From a virus, in IMG/VR virus record IMGVR_UViG_3300050821_009922, positions 1 through 52,672 of that record: 52,672 nt of DNA. One strand, written 5' to 3'. Each line of letters starts with the position of its first letter. The first letter of the stretch is position 1. The translations under genes and the position numbers were made by a program. The notes beneath the pieces were generated by a model. The model did no database searches, had not been told where the DNA came from, and saw only the letters and a program-made list of their open reading frames with translations. This document shows, one piece after another, positions 1-6,346 of this stretch.

Positions 1-97
1 CCAGCATGGGATCATGCTGGAGGCGATCAAGACGGGGTTCAATGCCCTGATCCAGTCACTCAGCCCTACTTCTCCCCTGCACGAAGAGAATTATTAC
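1..97. repeat. Left copy of the 97-bp terminal direct repeat
   Basis: These 97 bases are identical to 52576-52672. The repeat lies inside an open reading frame that continues across the join, so it most simply reflects assembly of a circular or circularly permuted genome rather than a packaged terminal repeat. The copy begins with a 20-bp inverted repeat (CCAGCATG-GGAT-CATGCTGG, 1-20). Confidence 0.95.
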
Positions 98-196
98 GAG
101 CAAGAAGCTGCCGAGCAGTCCGAGCAATCGCTGGAGTATTATTATCAGCAGGCCCACAAGAAATATATTGAGCCTGATCCCTGGAGGTCGAATTGA
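1..196 (+). CDS. Hypothetical protein, C-terminal part; gene wraps around the contig end
   Basis: The frame is open from the first bases and continues the gene that starts at 52436. Joining the two pieces through the 97-bp overlap gives one protein of about 112 residues. The C-terminal part here is acidic, rich in Glu, Gln and Tyr, and ends PDPWRSN. I do not recognise the family. The middle segment (MLEAIKTGFNALIQSL) looks like an amphipathic helix. The stop (194-196) overlaps the TTG start of the next gene, so the two are translationally coupled. It is the first gene after the promoter at 52303 and so probably an early gene. Confidence 0.85.
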   Translation, partial: QHGIMLEAIKTGFNALIQSLSPTSPLHEENYYEQEAAEQSEQSLEYYYQQAHKKYIEPDPWRSN

Positions 197-492
197 GACA
201 ACTCTCCTGGCTGGCCCGTCACTACCGGATATTTCCTTGGGGATACATTGCGTTCATCAGTGTAATCACCATGTATGAGATTTGGCATCCCTGCCAGACC
301 TGGTGGGGAAGGTTGTTTTACTGGCTGAACATTCCCTTTGTAGGACTATGTATGTATTCCATGGGTAAGAGTGTGGCCTCTATTGATCGCATTAAACAAG
401 AGATTGATGAGATCAAAGCTGAGACTTCTAAGCTTGAGGTAATTGCTAAGGCCAGATACCGATTTAATTTCAACAACGAACGCGAACCGTAA
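193..492 (+). CDS. Small membrane protein with C-terminal coiled coil
   Basis: Ninety-nine residues from a TTG start that overlaps the previous stop (TTGA) and lies 5 bases after a GGAGG at 183-187. Two hydrophobic stretches are visible, around residues 17-30 and 43-60, each rich in Trp and Phe. A charged heptad-like helix follows (residues 62-88, IDRIKQEIDEIKAE). The likely topology is a two-span inner-membrane protein with a cytoplasmic coiled coil. Family unknown. Its early position fits a role at the host envelope such as superinfection exclusion, but that is inference only. Confidence 0.75.
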   Translation: MRQLSWLARHYRIFPWGYIAFISVITMYEIWHPCQTWWGRLFYWLNIPFVGLCMYSMGKSVASIDRIKQEIDEIKAETSKLEVIAKARYRFNFNNEREP

Positions 493-520
493 GGTGAACG
501 TGAGATAGGAGAATTGATCT

Positions 521-985
521 ATGGCCCGAGGAGTATTAGCGATTGTACAACGTCACTTTCCCAACGTCACCAAGGTAGAAGATGCCAAGAAGAATTTGAC
601 CATCGAGGTGACCAAACATGATGAGTCCAGCTCCAAGCGCCGCAACCATGAAGAGTGTGCCATGGCAGTAGCCTGTAAACGGGCTTACAAGGCAGACGGC
701 GTGATTATTGCCCGTAGTGTGGCATACTTAGTAAAGGGAACGCTAGCCGTTAGATTCAAGATTCCAGGCAGCGTGGCCCGAGAGATTACCAGCTTCGACC
801 GGGGAGCAGAGTTCAATCCTGGGACATACTTTCTATCTAAGGTTCATCCCACTAAAAGTTTAGAGGGTAGAAAGAAATGGGATAAGGGTAAGGGTGGAAA
901 TACCGGTCCTAGTCGGGAAATACGCAAGTATCATCACACTGAAAATATCCGGGCAGTGCTGGGCTCAGTGGATGATAAAGGCTAG
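521..985 (+). CDS. Conserved-looking hypothetical protein
   Basis: A 154-residue basic protein preceded by a purine-rich ribosome site (ATAGGAG, 506-512). The N-terminal half carries an alanine-rich segment with paired cysteines (CAMAVACKRAYKADG) followed by a beta-rich core (SVAYLVKGTLAVRFKIP, FDRGAEFNPGTYFL). The C-terminal 40 residues are Lys, Gly and His rich and look disordered. I do not recognise a named family; the order of a C-x-M-A-x-A helix and a short beta domain recalls unannotated phage proteins. It sits in the early plus-strand operon. Confidence 0.8.
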   Translation: MARGVLAIVQRHFPNVTKVEDAKKNLTIEVTKHDESSSKRRNHEECAMAVACKRAYKADGVIIARSVAYLVKGTLAVRFKIPGSVAREITSFDRGAEFNPGTYFLSKVHPTKSLEGRKKWDKGKGGNTGPSREIRKYHHTENIRAVLGSVDDKG

Positions 986-1013
986 TAGCCTTTCAATGAA
1001 ATGGAGGCTAACA

Positions 1014-1478
1014 ATGCCGAAGAAAGTGGTCTGGATGAGTCGACATGCCCCCCTGATCTCCCAGAAACTTGAGTTAGAACGTCTGTTTCCCGGACATGAA
1101 CTGATCACTGATACCCGGGCGTTCTCTTCAGCAGAGGTGATTAAGCGAAGATTCATCGAGGCCAAGGGGGATGAGATGGTGGTGGTGGCTCCCTGGGCGG
1201 TGATAAGGGAGTTGATCCGGCTGGGCATCAAGCCTATCTATGCCGAGATGCTGCAGATCACCGCTACCCGAGCCAAAGCCATGGACCCCAGAGAAGTGGC
1301 CACCATGGCCGTCGGGAAAACCAGCAAGCGTAGATACTACAAGTTTCTCAAGTTCTCGTATTGTACTGATGTCTCATTGACGTTGGTACCCATCCCCAGC
1401 CTCGAGTCACCCAAGGTTGGTCCCAAACAAGCGGTGTTACTTAACCCTGATGGTAGCACCAAAGCTATCATCAAATAG
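1014..1478 (+). CDS. Hypothetical protein, alpha/beta fold
   Basis: I place the start at ATG 1014, six bases after GGAGG (1003-1007); the frame extends upstream but has no ribosome site there. The product has 154 residues. The pattern of a predicted strand (VVWMSRHAPL), helix, strand (MVVVAPWAVI), helix and a basic helix (ITATRAKAMDPREV) suggests a small Rossmann-like fold. The opening MSRHAPL and the later strand VVVAPW are the most distinctive parts. Function unknown. Confidence 0.8.
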   Translation: MPKKVVWMSRHAPLISQKLELERLFPGHELITDTRAFSSAEVIKRRFIEAKGDEMVVVAPWAVIRELIRLGIKPIYAEMLQITATRAKAMDPREVATMAVGKTSKRRYYKFLKFSYCTDVSLTLVPIPSLESPKVGPKQAVLLNPDGSTKAIIK

Positions 1479-1489
1479 GAGGCGTGATT

Positions 1490-1765
1490 ATGGGTGGAAT
1501 TGGTAGTGGAAGGAAAAGTAGTGGTCCAGGCTTTAGTGCTTACTGGGCTAAGATGACTCCCGAGCAGAGGAGTGTAGAGATGATCCGCAGGGCTTCTTTG
1601 CGCAAGAATAAGAAACAGAGACGGGAGCAAGCCTCTACTGAGAGTCCGTTTCCTCCGGAGTTACAGAATAAGCCACAGATTACTGCTAGTCGTCGTACTC
1701 TGAGAGGGCTTGTCACTGACTTAGAGGCAATCACCGCTGAGCTAAAGGCCATGTTTGGAGATTGA
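1490..1765 (+). CDS. Small basic hypothetical protein (GSGR N-terminus)
   Basis: ATG 1490 follows AGGAGG (1477-1482) by seven bases, and this ribosome site overlaps the stop of the upstream gene. The 91-residue product begins MGGIGSGRKSSGPG, a glycine-rich basic opening seen in many small phage proteins. A Lys/Arg-rich helix (residues 32-50) and a C-terminal predicted coiled helix follow. It may bind nucleic acid, but no catalytic residues are visible. It is the last gene before the regulatory gap at 1766-1923. Confidence 0.75.
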   Translation: MGGIGSGRKSSGPGFSAYWAKMTPEQRSVEMIRRASLRKNKKQRREQASTESPFPPELQNKPQITASRRTLRGLVTDLEAITAELKAMFGD

Positions 1766-1782
1766 TCAAGGTCTTAGCTAAG

Positions 1783-1827
1783 AGTCTATTATTAAGTATC
1801 TATAGTAATAGATATATATAATAGACT
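1783..1827. repeat. AT-rich nested palindrome upstream of the ATPase gene
   Basis: AGTCTATTAT (1783-1792) is the exact reverse complement of ATAATAGACT (1818-1827). Inside it TATCTAT (1797-1803) pairs exactly with ATAGATA (1808-1814) around an AGTA loop. The structure spans 45 bp in a 158-bp intergenic gap and is followed at 1831-1836 by a TATAAT sequence. It could be an operator, a replication element or a cruciform; no convincing -35 element lies at the right distance from the TATAAT. Confidence 0.7.
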
Positions 1828-1841
1828 TAGTATAATGAAAC

Positions 1842-1897
1842 AATCCCTCTTGGTAAGCCCCAAGTAACAATCTGAACAAAACTTACTGAGAGGGATT
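1842..1897 (+). promoter_or_regulatory. Long hairpin in the 5' leader of the AAA+ ATPase gene
   Basis: Bases 1842-1857 and 1882-1897 can pair over all 16 positions in RNA (14 Watson-Crick and 2 G-U pairs), with a 24-base A/C-rich loop. If transcription starts just after the TATAAT at 1831-1836, the hairpin would form the very 5' end of the ATPase message. It could act as a stability clamp or an attenuator; only a short T-rich stretch (ATTTCTT) follows, so a terminator is less likely. Confidence 0.55.
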
Positions 1898-1923
1898 TCT
1901 TGCGTCAGAATGGAGAATCAGAA

Positions 1924-3411
1924 ATGGCTAATGTTGATCCCAAAGATGCTGCTATTGAGCAACTCAAAACTGCACTTACCGAGGTAACTGAGAAGTTGAA
2001 GGAACAGGACAAGATACTGAAAGACTTAGCTGAGCCCCCGGGAATGTTGGCCACACTGACTAATATCCTGCCAGTAGAAGCAGACGGTAGCCAGAAGCTG
2101 ATCATTGATGAACGGTTATTCGTACTCAGGCCTAAAAACTTGGCTAAGACCAAGCTTGAAATTGGGGATAGATTGCATGTCGGGAAGTCGACCATGGGAT
2201 CAGTGGCACTGATTGGCAAGATTGAGATCCCGGCTACTCCCATGGCGACTATGAAAGTGGCAGAGATTGTGAATGGACGGGTAATGCTAGAGCTGGGGGG
2301 CCAGATCATTCCCTTGCACAAGAATCCCCTGAAGAATGTTGAAGTGGGGGATCGGTTGGTGGTGGGAGGGCATTCTCCCTTCTTAGCCACCGCCATTGAG
2401 AATCTGGGGAAGGCTGAGAAGAGGTTTCAGTTCAACGAAGAACTGAATCTCAACTGGGATGATGTAGGGGGTCAGGTCAATGCTAAGGCTCAGCTGAGAG
2501 AGGCAATTGAGTATCCCATTCTGCACAAAGATCTCTACAAAGCCTTGGGCAAGAGGCCGATCAAGGGGGTGCTCTTGGAGGGGCCGCCGGGGTGCGGGAA
2601 GACTTTGCTCGCGAAAGCTGCAGCGGCAGCGATTGCCAAGTTGCATGATGTTGAGGCGGCAGCGAGTGGGTACATCTACGTGAAGGGACCCGAGGTTCTC
2701 TCCAAATGGGTGGGAGAAGCTGAAGCCACCATTCGGGGACTGTTTCATCTGGCCAGGGCTCATCGGGCTAAGCATGGCTATCCCGCAATTGTATTCGTGG
2801 ATGAGTGCGAGTCTTTGCTCAGCCGCAGGGGATCGGGAGTCAGCAGTGATATGGACAAGACCATTGTGCCCGCTTTCTTGGCAGAGCTGGATGGGTTGAG
2901 TGACTCGGGGGCCATGGTGATTCTGGCGACCAATCGGCCAGACCGGCTGGATTCAGCGGTTGTCCGGGAGGGCAGAATTGACCGCCGCATCCGGGTAGAC
3001 CGACCCAACCAGAAAGACTCGGCTGAGATCTTCCGGATCTATCTGAACCGGGTACCTACCGTGCAAGATGCAAAAGCGCTATCAGCCCATGCTGCAGAAG
3101 GCCTGTTTAGCCCCTCTAGCGGCTTGCTGGTGCTCAAGACGGAGCGGGGGGATACATTTCCCTTCACCTTGGGCCACATCGCCTCAGGGGCCATGATTGC
3201 GGGGATTGTAGACAGGGCTACGAGTCTGGTGTTGCAGCAGGCAGTGGCAACTGGGAATAAGTCGAAAGCTGCCATGCAACTCAATCAAGAGCACTTGTAC
3301 CAAGCCACTGATGCAGTTAAGACCATTATGGCTCAAGTGGATCACACCGCTGATATCCGAGCACTTGAGGACTTCCTCAAGACCAAGATTGTAGGGGTAG
3401 TACCAGCCTAA
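1924..3411 (+). CDS. AAA+ ATPase of the bacterial proteasomal ATPase type (Mpa/ARC-like)
   Basis: A 495-residue protein; ATG 1924 follows GGAGA by seven bases and is preferred over TTG 1900. Domain order is an N-terminal coiled coil (about 8-36), two tandem OB-like beta domains (about 40-105 and 108-160), then a AAA+ module. Visible motifs are WDDVGG (178-183), Walker A GPPGCGKT (220-227), pore loop KWVG (261-264), Walker B IVFVDE (289-294), RRGSGVSSD, sensor 1 ATNRPD (335-340) and GRIDRR arginine fingers. Coiled coil plus two OB folds plus RRGSGVSSD is the plan of actinobacterial Mpa/ARC, which form hexameric unfoldases that feed Pup-tagged proteins to the 20S proteasome. The C-terminus (KIVGVVPA) lacks the QYL or HbYX docking motif, so it may unfold without a standard proteasome. 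It is co-transcribed with the next four genes. Confidence 0.9.
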   Translation: MANVDPKDAAIEQLKTALTEVTEKLKEQDKILKDLAEPPGMLATLTNILPVEADGSQKLIIDERLFVLRPKNLAKTKLEIGDRLHVGKSTMGSVALIGKIEIPATPMATMKVAEIVNGRVMLELGGQIIPLHKNPLKNVEVGDRLVVGGHSPFLATAIENLGKAEKRFQFNEELNLNWDDVGGQVNAKAQLREAIEYPILHKDLYKALGKRPIKGVLLEGPPGCGKTLLAKAAAAAIAKLHDVEAAASGYIYVKGPEVLSKWVGEAEATIRGLFHLARAHRAKHGYPAIVFVDECESLLSRRGSGVSSDMDKTIVPAFLAELDGLSDSGAMVILATNRPDRLDSAVVREGRIDRRIRVDRPNQKDSAEIFRIYLNRVPTVQDAKALSAHAAEGLFSPSSGLLVLKTERGDTFPFTLGHIASGAMIAGIVDRATSLVLQQAVATGNKSKAAMQLNQEHLYQATDAVKTIMAQVDHTADIRALEDFLKTKIVGVVPA

Positions 3412-3439
3412 GTTATTCATTAACAAGGAGATTGTTAAA

Positions 3440-3634
3440 ATGGACCAGAAGCAGAAAACAGGATCAGTGTCTGCCTTGGGAGGTGGTGGAGGCTCAGATC
3501 TGAGTATCTCTCACCGAGTAGAAGCTCCCAGTATCGACGATGTGCTGAGAGCTGCCAGATCAGCTATCTCAGCTGCCAAGAAAACCATTGCCACTACTTC
3601 ACTGAAAGGATGTGGGTGCTTTGGAGATGACTAA
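3440..3634 (+). CDS. 64-residue Gly-rich small protein, possible partner or tag of the ATPase
   Basis: ATG 3440 follows AAGGAG and starts 28 bases after the ATPase stop. The product has 64 residues: a polar N-terminus (MDQKQKTGS), a GGGGGSD run, a helix beginning PSIDDVLRAARSAISAAKK, and a Cys-containing tail ending GCGCFGDD. Length, poly-Gly/Asp segment and the IDDVL helix recall Pup, the intrinsically disordered tag recognised by the Mpa coiled coil, but the diagnostic C-terminal GG[QE] is absent. The protein at 3949 repeats the helix motif. An adaptor or substrate role for the neighbouring ATPase is inference; family unknown. Confidence 0.75.
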   Translation: MDQKQKTGSVSALGGGGGSDLSISHRVEAPSIDDVLRAARSAISAAKKTIATTSLKGCGCFGDD

Positions 3635-3965
3635 CTTATTGAATATACTTGAGATAGGCGTTACTACTGGGGTGATTTCCCTCACTCTGACCAAATCCAA
3701 GCTGTTCAGCCCGGTCAGAAACTGGGTCCGTTACCGGTCCCCCTGGTGGGGAGAGCTGGTTTCCTGCCCCTACTGTGCCTCCCACTGGGTTGGGGGGCTA
3801 CTTACCCTCACCTCAAGGCCAGCAGGCCCTCTAGCATGGCTTTCTGCCTCCGCAATGGCCATTCTAATAGCAGCCCTGACCTCAGCCGTGATCTTCAGGG
3901 CAATTTCAACCATCAGTCCATCCCACCAGCCGGAGTTGGAGGAACTCTATGCCGAAAGCACCTAG
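3627..3965 (+). CDS. DUF1360-like membrane protein
   Basis: About 112 residues from ATG 3627, overlapping the end of the 64-residue gene; GTG 3612 is an alternative start. The pattern of an N-terminal hydrophobic helix, then LTKSKLFSPVR, then WWGELVSCPYCASHWVGG, then a second long hydrophobic helix (about residues 70-95) matches the DUF1360 family of small membrane proteins found in phages and bacteria. The paired cysteines (CPYC) are the family hallmark. Molecular function is unknown. Its place between the ATPase and the helix-motif protein suggests a link to the membrane, by inference. Confidence 0.75.
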   Translation: MTNLLNILEIGVTTGVISLTLTKSKLFSPVRNWVRYRSPWWGELVSCPYCASHWVGGLLTLTSRPAGPLAWLSASAMAILIAALTSAVIFRAISTISPSHQPELEELYAEST

Positions 3966-4377
3966 CCCAGAGAAGCAACAGGTTGAGATTGTTGAGGAAC
4001 CTAAGACTCCTCGGGAAGTGGCTGCGGCTGAGCTACTGAAACGACTGGAGAAACCGGTCCAGCCACCACCCATTGAGGACACCTTGGAGAAGGCTAACCA
4101 GGCCATTGCTCAAGCTAAAAAGGCTCGTACTCGGGAGAAAATGACTTGGTACTGCACCGATTGTGGGGGTCCCCATATCCAGAACGATAACATGGGGTTA
4201 GGGCTGGGTCACATCAACGTTGATGTAGACGATGGGAAGTTTGTTGATGACTCTGGCCAGCCTCTTACCGGAAGTCCCCTTCGCCTCATGCAAGAGTACG
4301 CCGCTCCGAAAGCTCAGTCCGGCCAGGGACACAAAGCAGGAACTAACGCTCAGACTCTATCAAAAATGAAGCAATGA
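3949..4377 (+). CDS. Hypothetical protein sharing a helix motif with the 64-residue protein
   Basis: ATG 3949 follows GGAGG by six bases and overlaps the previous gene by 17 bases. The 142-residue product has a Pro/Glu-rich N-terminus and a helix PPIEDTLEKANQAIAQAKK (about 39-57). This helix matches PSIDDVLRAARSAISAAKK in the 3440 protein at many positions, after which comes a small Cys pair (WYCTDCGG). The C-terminal half is Gly and Gln rich. The shared helix suggests that both small proteins bind the same partner, perhaps the coiled coil of the Mpa-like ATPase; this is inference. Confidence 0.75.
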   Translation: MPKAPSPEKQQVEIVEEPKTPREVAAAELLKRLEKPVQPPPIEDTLEKANQAIAQAKKARTREKMTWYCTDCGGPHIQNDNMGLGLGHINVDVDDGKFVDDSGQPLTGSPLRLMQEYAAPKAQSGQGHKAGTNAQTLSKMKQ

Positions 4378-4388
4378 AAGGAGTTACT

Positions 4389-4808
4389 ATGCCTATCACT
4401 ACCTCTCAAGACACCATGAAAGCCCTTCTGGATGAAATTACCAACGCTGATCCGGAGATGCTTCCGCCTCCCAGCAAAAAGGAATCCAGCGACCGACACC
4501 TGGGCTTCGTCACTGACGACTACATCAAGCGCGTATTCTCCCTCTCCTGCTTCTACCGCCGCGAGGGTCAACGCCTGCAGATTGATCTTGAAGCTGCCGG
4601 GGAAGAGCCTAAACAGTCTCCTGACTATAACATGCACAAACAGCGCCACGACACCCTCATGGAGGTATTCTGGTTCCTACTTCGGTCTCAGATCAACATC
4701 TGGGGAGTCGACATCGGTATCCGCAAGGGCTGGGAAGTGGTCCAGTGCAACTCCGATGATGACAAGCTACCCAAGGCTCTGCTCAAGAAGTTGCTGGGCG
4801 GAGAGTAG
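4389..4808 (+). CDS. Hypothetical protein, last gene of the ATPase operon
   Basis: ATG 4389 follows AAAGGAG by six bases; the ATG at 4374 overlaps the previous stop (ATGA) but is too close to its own site. The 139-residue product is mostly helical and charged with a central segment DYIKRVFSLSCFYRREGQRLQIDL and a C-terminal GWEVVQC strand. No domain is recognised. It ends 16 bases before the operon terminator. Confidence 0.75.
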   Translation: MPITTSQDTMKALLDEITNADPEMLPPPSKKESSDRHLGFVTDDYIKRVFSLSCFYRREGQRLQIDLEAAGEEPKQSPDYNMHKQRHDTLMEVFWFLLRSQINIWGVDIGIRKGWEVVQCNSDDDKLPKALLKKLLGGE

Positions 4809-4824
4809 GGCTGATCGACTTCTG

Positions 4825-4854
4825 GGCAGGGCTGACCCCCCTGCCTATTTTTAT
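4825..4854 (+). terminator. Rho-independent terminator of the early operon
   Basis: GGCAGGG (4825-4831) and CCCTGCC (4839-4845) form a 7-bp GC stem, followed by TATTTTTAT. It lies just after the stop at 4808 and before the convergent gene at 4972-5724. Confidence 0.85.
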
Positions 4855-4971
4855 GTCTGTAAGTTGTTGAGAATACGTAGTAGCTGAGTGAAAGAAAGAT
4901 CTTAAGAAAGAGAGTTCACTCACCTATTATGTATTTTCAATAACTTAGAGTGGTATAGAATGGTCTAGTGG

Positions 4972-5724
4972 TCACATGGTCATACCATACCTTTCGTATG
5001 GTTTTATCGGTACCAGATGGCCTTGGAGATTGAAAGTAAGCTCTATGATTTCGGCGGGACCATTGCGGGGGCAGATGTGCAGGGTACGTCTGGGGTCTTC
5101 AGCATTCTTGAGATCGGTTGGCTCCAGCAGGAAGATAGTCTCGGAATAATGGCCCCAGCCTGCTGCTCCTGAGATCCGTTGTCTGGCCAACTCATAGCGT
5201 TCAAATGGTTTAAGTTTAGGAGACTCCATGACGCCTAAGATTGTTGTCCCGGTCTCGCGCATAAACTTCCGACAGCGCATGATGAATTGCTTGACACACT
5301 TGCTATTCCCGGGTGGATTCACAAAGCTACCGTAGGCTTCGACTACAGCCAGCTGGGCTTTAGATCTCTGGATCTCGTCCAAAAGATAATTGGCATCATC
5401 AAGCCCCATATCAAATCCTGGAAGTAATGGAACTTCTTTAGAATCAATCCCCATGCTGTCCAATGTTCTATGGACAGAATCTTCACTCCGATCCGCTGAG
5501 ACGTAGATCCATGGGACTGGATTCGACCTCTTGCCAAATACCGTATCCCCCTTCTGCCAGCGCAACAACATGTCAAACAACAAGCGGGATTTACCCGACC
5601 CAGACGGTCCTCCAAACAAGCTAACCTCACAGCTGGGTAGCCAGGATTCAATCAGAAATTGGGGTGGATGAAAGGGCTCTTCACGTAGGCAGAAGGGACT
5701 CAAGGGTCGTATTGGCTCAGGCAT
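4972..5724 (-). CDS. RepA-like RecA-fold ATPase (replicative helicase/initiator type)
   Basis: A 250-residue protein encoded alone on the minus strand among plus-strand genes. It carries Walker A GGPSGSGKS (about 38-46), a Walker B-like strand (LAVVEAYGSF, with Glu where Asp is usual), and a C-terminal RISGAAGWGHYSETIFLLEP segment. The RISG.A.WGH pattern is typical of the AAA_25/RepA family of hexameric DNA helicases and phage ATPases. It probably acts at the replication fork or origin. Its own divergent promoter (5838-5811) allows control separate from the recombination operon. No polymerase or primase was recognised elsewhere, so replication would rely on host enzymes. Confidence 0.8.
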   Translation of the reverse strand: MPEPIRPLSPFCLREEPFHPPQFLIESWLPSCEVSLFGGPSGSGKSRLLFDMLLRWQKGDTVFGKRSNPVPWIYVSADRSEDSVHRTLDSMGIDSKEVPLLPGFDMGLDDANYLLDEIQRSKAQLAVVEAYGSFVNPPGNSKCVKQFIMRCRKFMRETGTTILGVMESPKLKPFERYELARQRISGAAGWGHYSETIFLLEPTDLKNAEDPRRTLHICPRNGPAEIIELTFNLQGHLVPIKPYERYGMTM

Positions 5725-5810
5725 GGTTCTCCAGCGTCCGGGGAGGGGGCTGGAGAGCCCTCCCCTTGATCTGCTAGGCAGCAGGACTGGGGATCAACCA
5801 GTCGGGCGAA

Positions 5811-5838
5811 ACCATAGCACTATTTTCCCGCTTGTCAA
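5811..5838 (-). promoter_or_regulatory. Minus-strand promoter for the RepA-like gene
   Basis: Read on the minus strand, TTGACA (5838-5833), a 16-bp spacer and TATGGT (5816-5811) form a sigma70-like promoter pointing at the RepA-like gene, whose start codon ends at 5724. Confidence 0.6.
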
Positions 5839-5860
5839 GCTAAATATTCCTCCTTTCCAC

Positions 5861-5889
5861 TTGACACACGTAAGCATTACATTTAATAT
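5861..5889 (+). promoter_or_regulatory. Plus-strand promoter of the recombination operon
   Basis: TTGACA (5861-5866), exactly 17 bases, then TAATAT (5884-5889). The predicted start of transcription is at about 5896, the first base of the next ATG, so the first gene may be translated from a leaderless message. It lies back to back with the minus-strand promoter at 5838. Confidence 0.7.
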
Positions 5890-5895
5890 TGACTC

Positions 5896-6096
5896 ATGCC
5901 CAAACAGAAAGTGAGTAGGCAATGGAGCTGGGCTTTACGCAAGCAAGCCAAGGGTCGCTGCGTACGATGTGCTAAGAAGCGTAGTCATTACAAGTGGCTG
6001 TGCGATCACTGTCAGGGGAAAACAGCGGTCTACATGAAGCGCTGGCGGCTGGCCCAGAAGAAGGCAGCTCAAGTGAAAGCGAGGATATTGAAATGA
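5896..6096 (+). CDS. Small zinc-ribbon basic protein
   Basis: Sixty-six residues, very basic, with C-x2-C at CVRC (about 22-25) and a second pair at CDHC (about 36-39), enough for one zinc site. The rest is a Lys/Arg-rich helix. It may bind nucleic acid. No ribosome site precedes the ATG and the promoter -10 ends only six bases upstream, so leaderless translation is possible. Its stop overlaps the next ATG. Confidence 0.7.
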   Translation: MPKQKVSRQWSWALRKQAKGRCVRCAKKRSHYKWLCDHCQGKTAVYMKRWRLAQKKAAQVKARILK

Positions 6097-6344
6097 AGGT
6101 TAGGGTGGTACCCTCTCCCAAATCCAGCAAAGAGTTCACCGTGGAACTCCAGCAGGGAGCCCAATACTTCCGGTTGGACTACACGGGTGCTAAATCCGAG
6201 TGTCAGTGGTATGCCAAGATGTTCCGGGTGGCACTGAAGAAGAGTAGTGCTGAAGATTCCCGGCCCGTGACCCGCAAGCCCCGATCAAAACGAAGTGACA
6301 TTGAGACTGCCATTCCCACCATTATTGGGAAGGCCAGTGCCTAG
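6093..6344 (+). CDS. Small basic hypothetical protein
   Basis: ATG 6093 overlaps the previous stop (ATGA), giving 83 residues. The N-terminal half is a beta-like segment (MKVRVVPSPKSSKEFTVEL, QYFRLDYTG); the C-terminal half is Arg/Lys/Ser rich. Function unknown. It lies immediately upstream of the resolvase gene. Confidence 0.7.
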   Translation: MKVRVVPSPKSSKEFTVELQQGAQYFRLDYTGAKSECQWYAKMFRVALKKSSAEDSRPVTRKPRSKRSDIETAIPTIIGKASA

Positions 6345-6346
6345 CT

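Noticed and set aside
1-97. Terminal repeat as a biological packaging end
   Set aside because: The repeat lies in the middle of a gene that stays in frame through the join, so an assembly overlap of a circular map is more likely. Read data could still overturn this.
894-1013. Upstream extension of the 1014 gene
   Set aside because: The extension overlaps the previous gene by 92 bases and has no ribosome site, while ATG 1014 has GGAGG at the ideal distance.
1905-3284. Four minus-strand frames opposite the AAA+ ATPase gene
   Set aside because: They mirror the ATPase codons and carry no plausible motif or start signal.
4979-5012. Hairpin CCATAC/GTATGG followed by TTTT as a second terminator
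   Set aside because: It lies inside the coding end of the RepA-like gene. It is short, and the better terminator at 4825 already serves the plus-strand operon.
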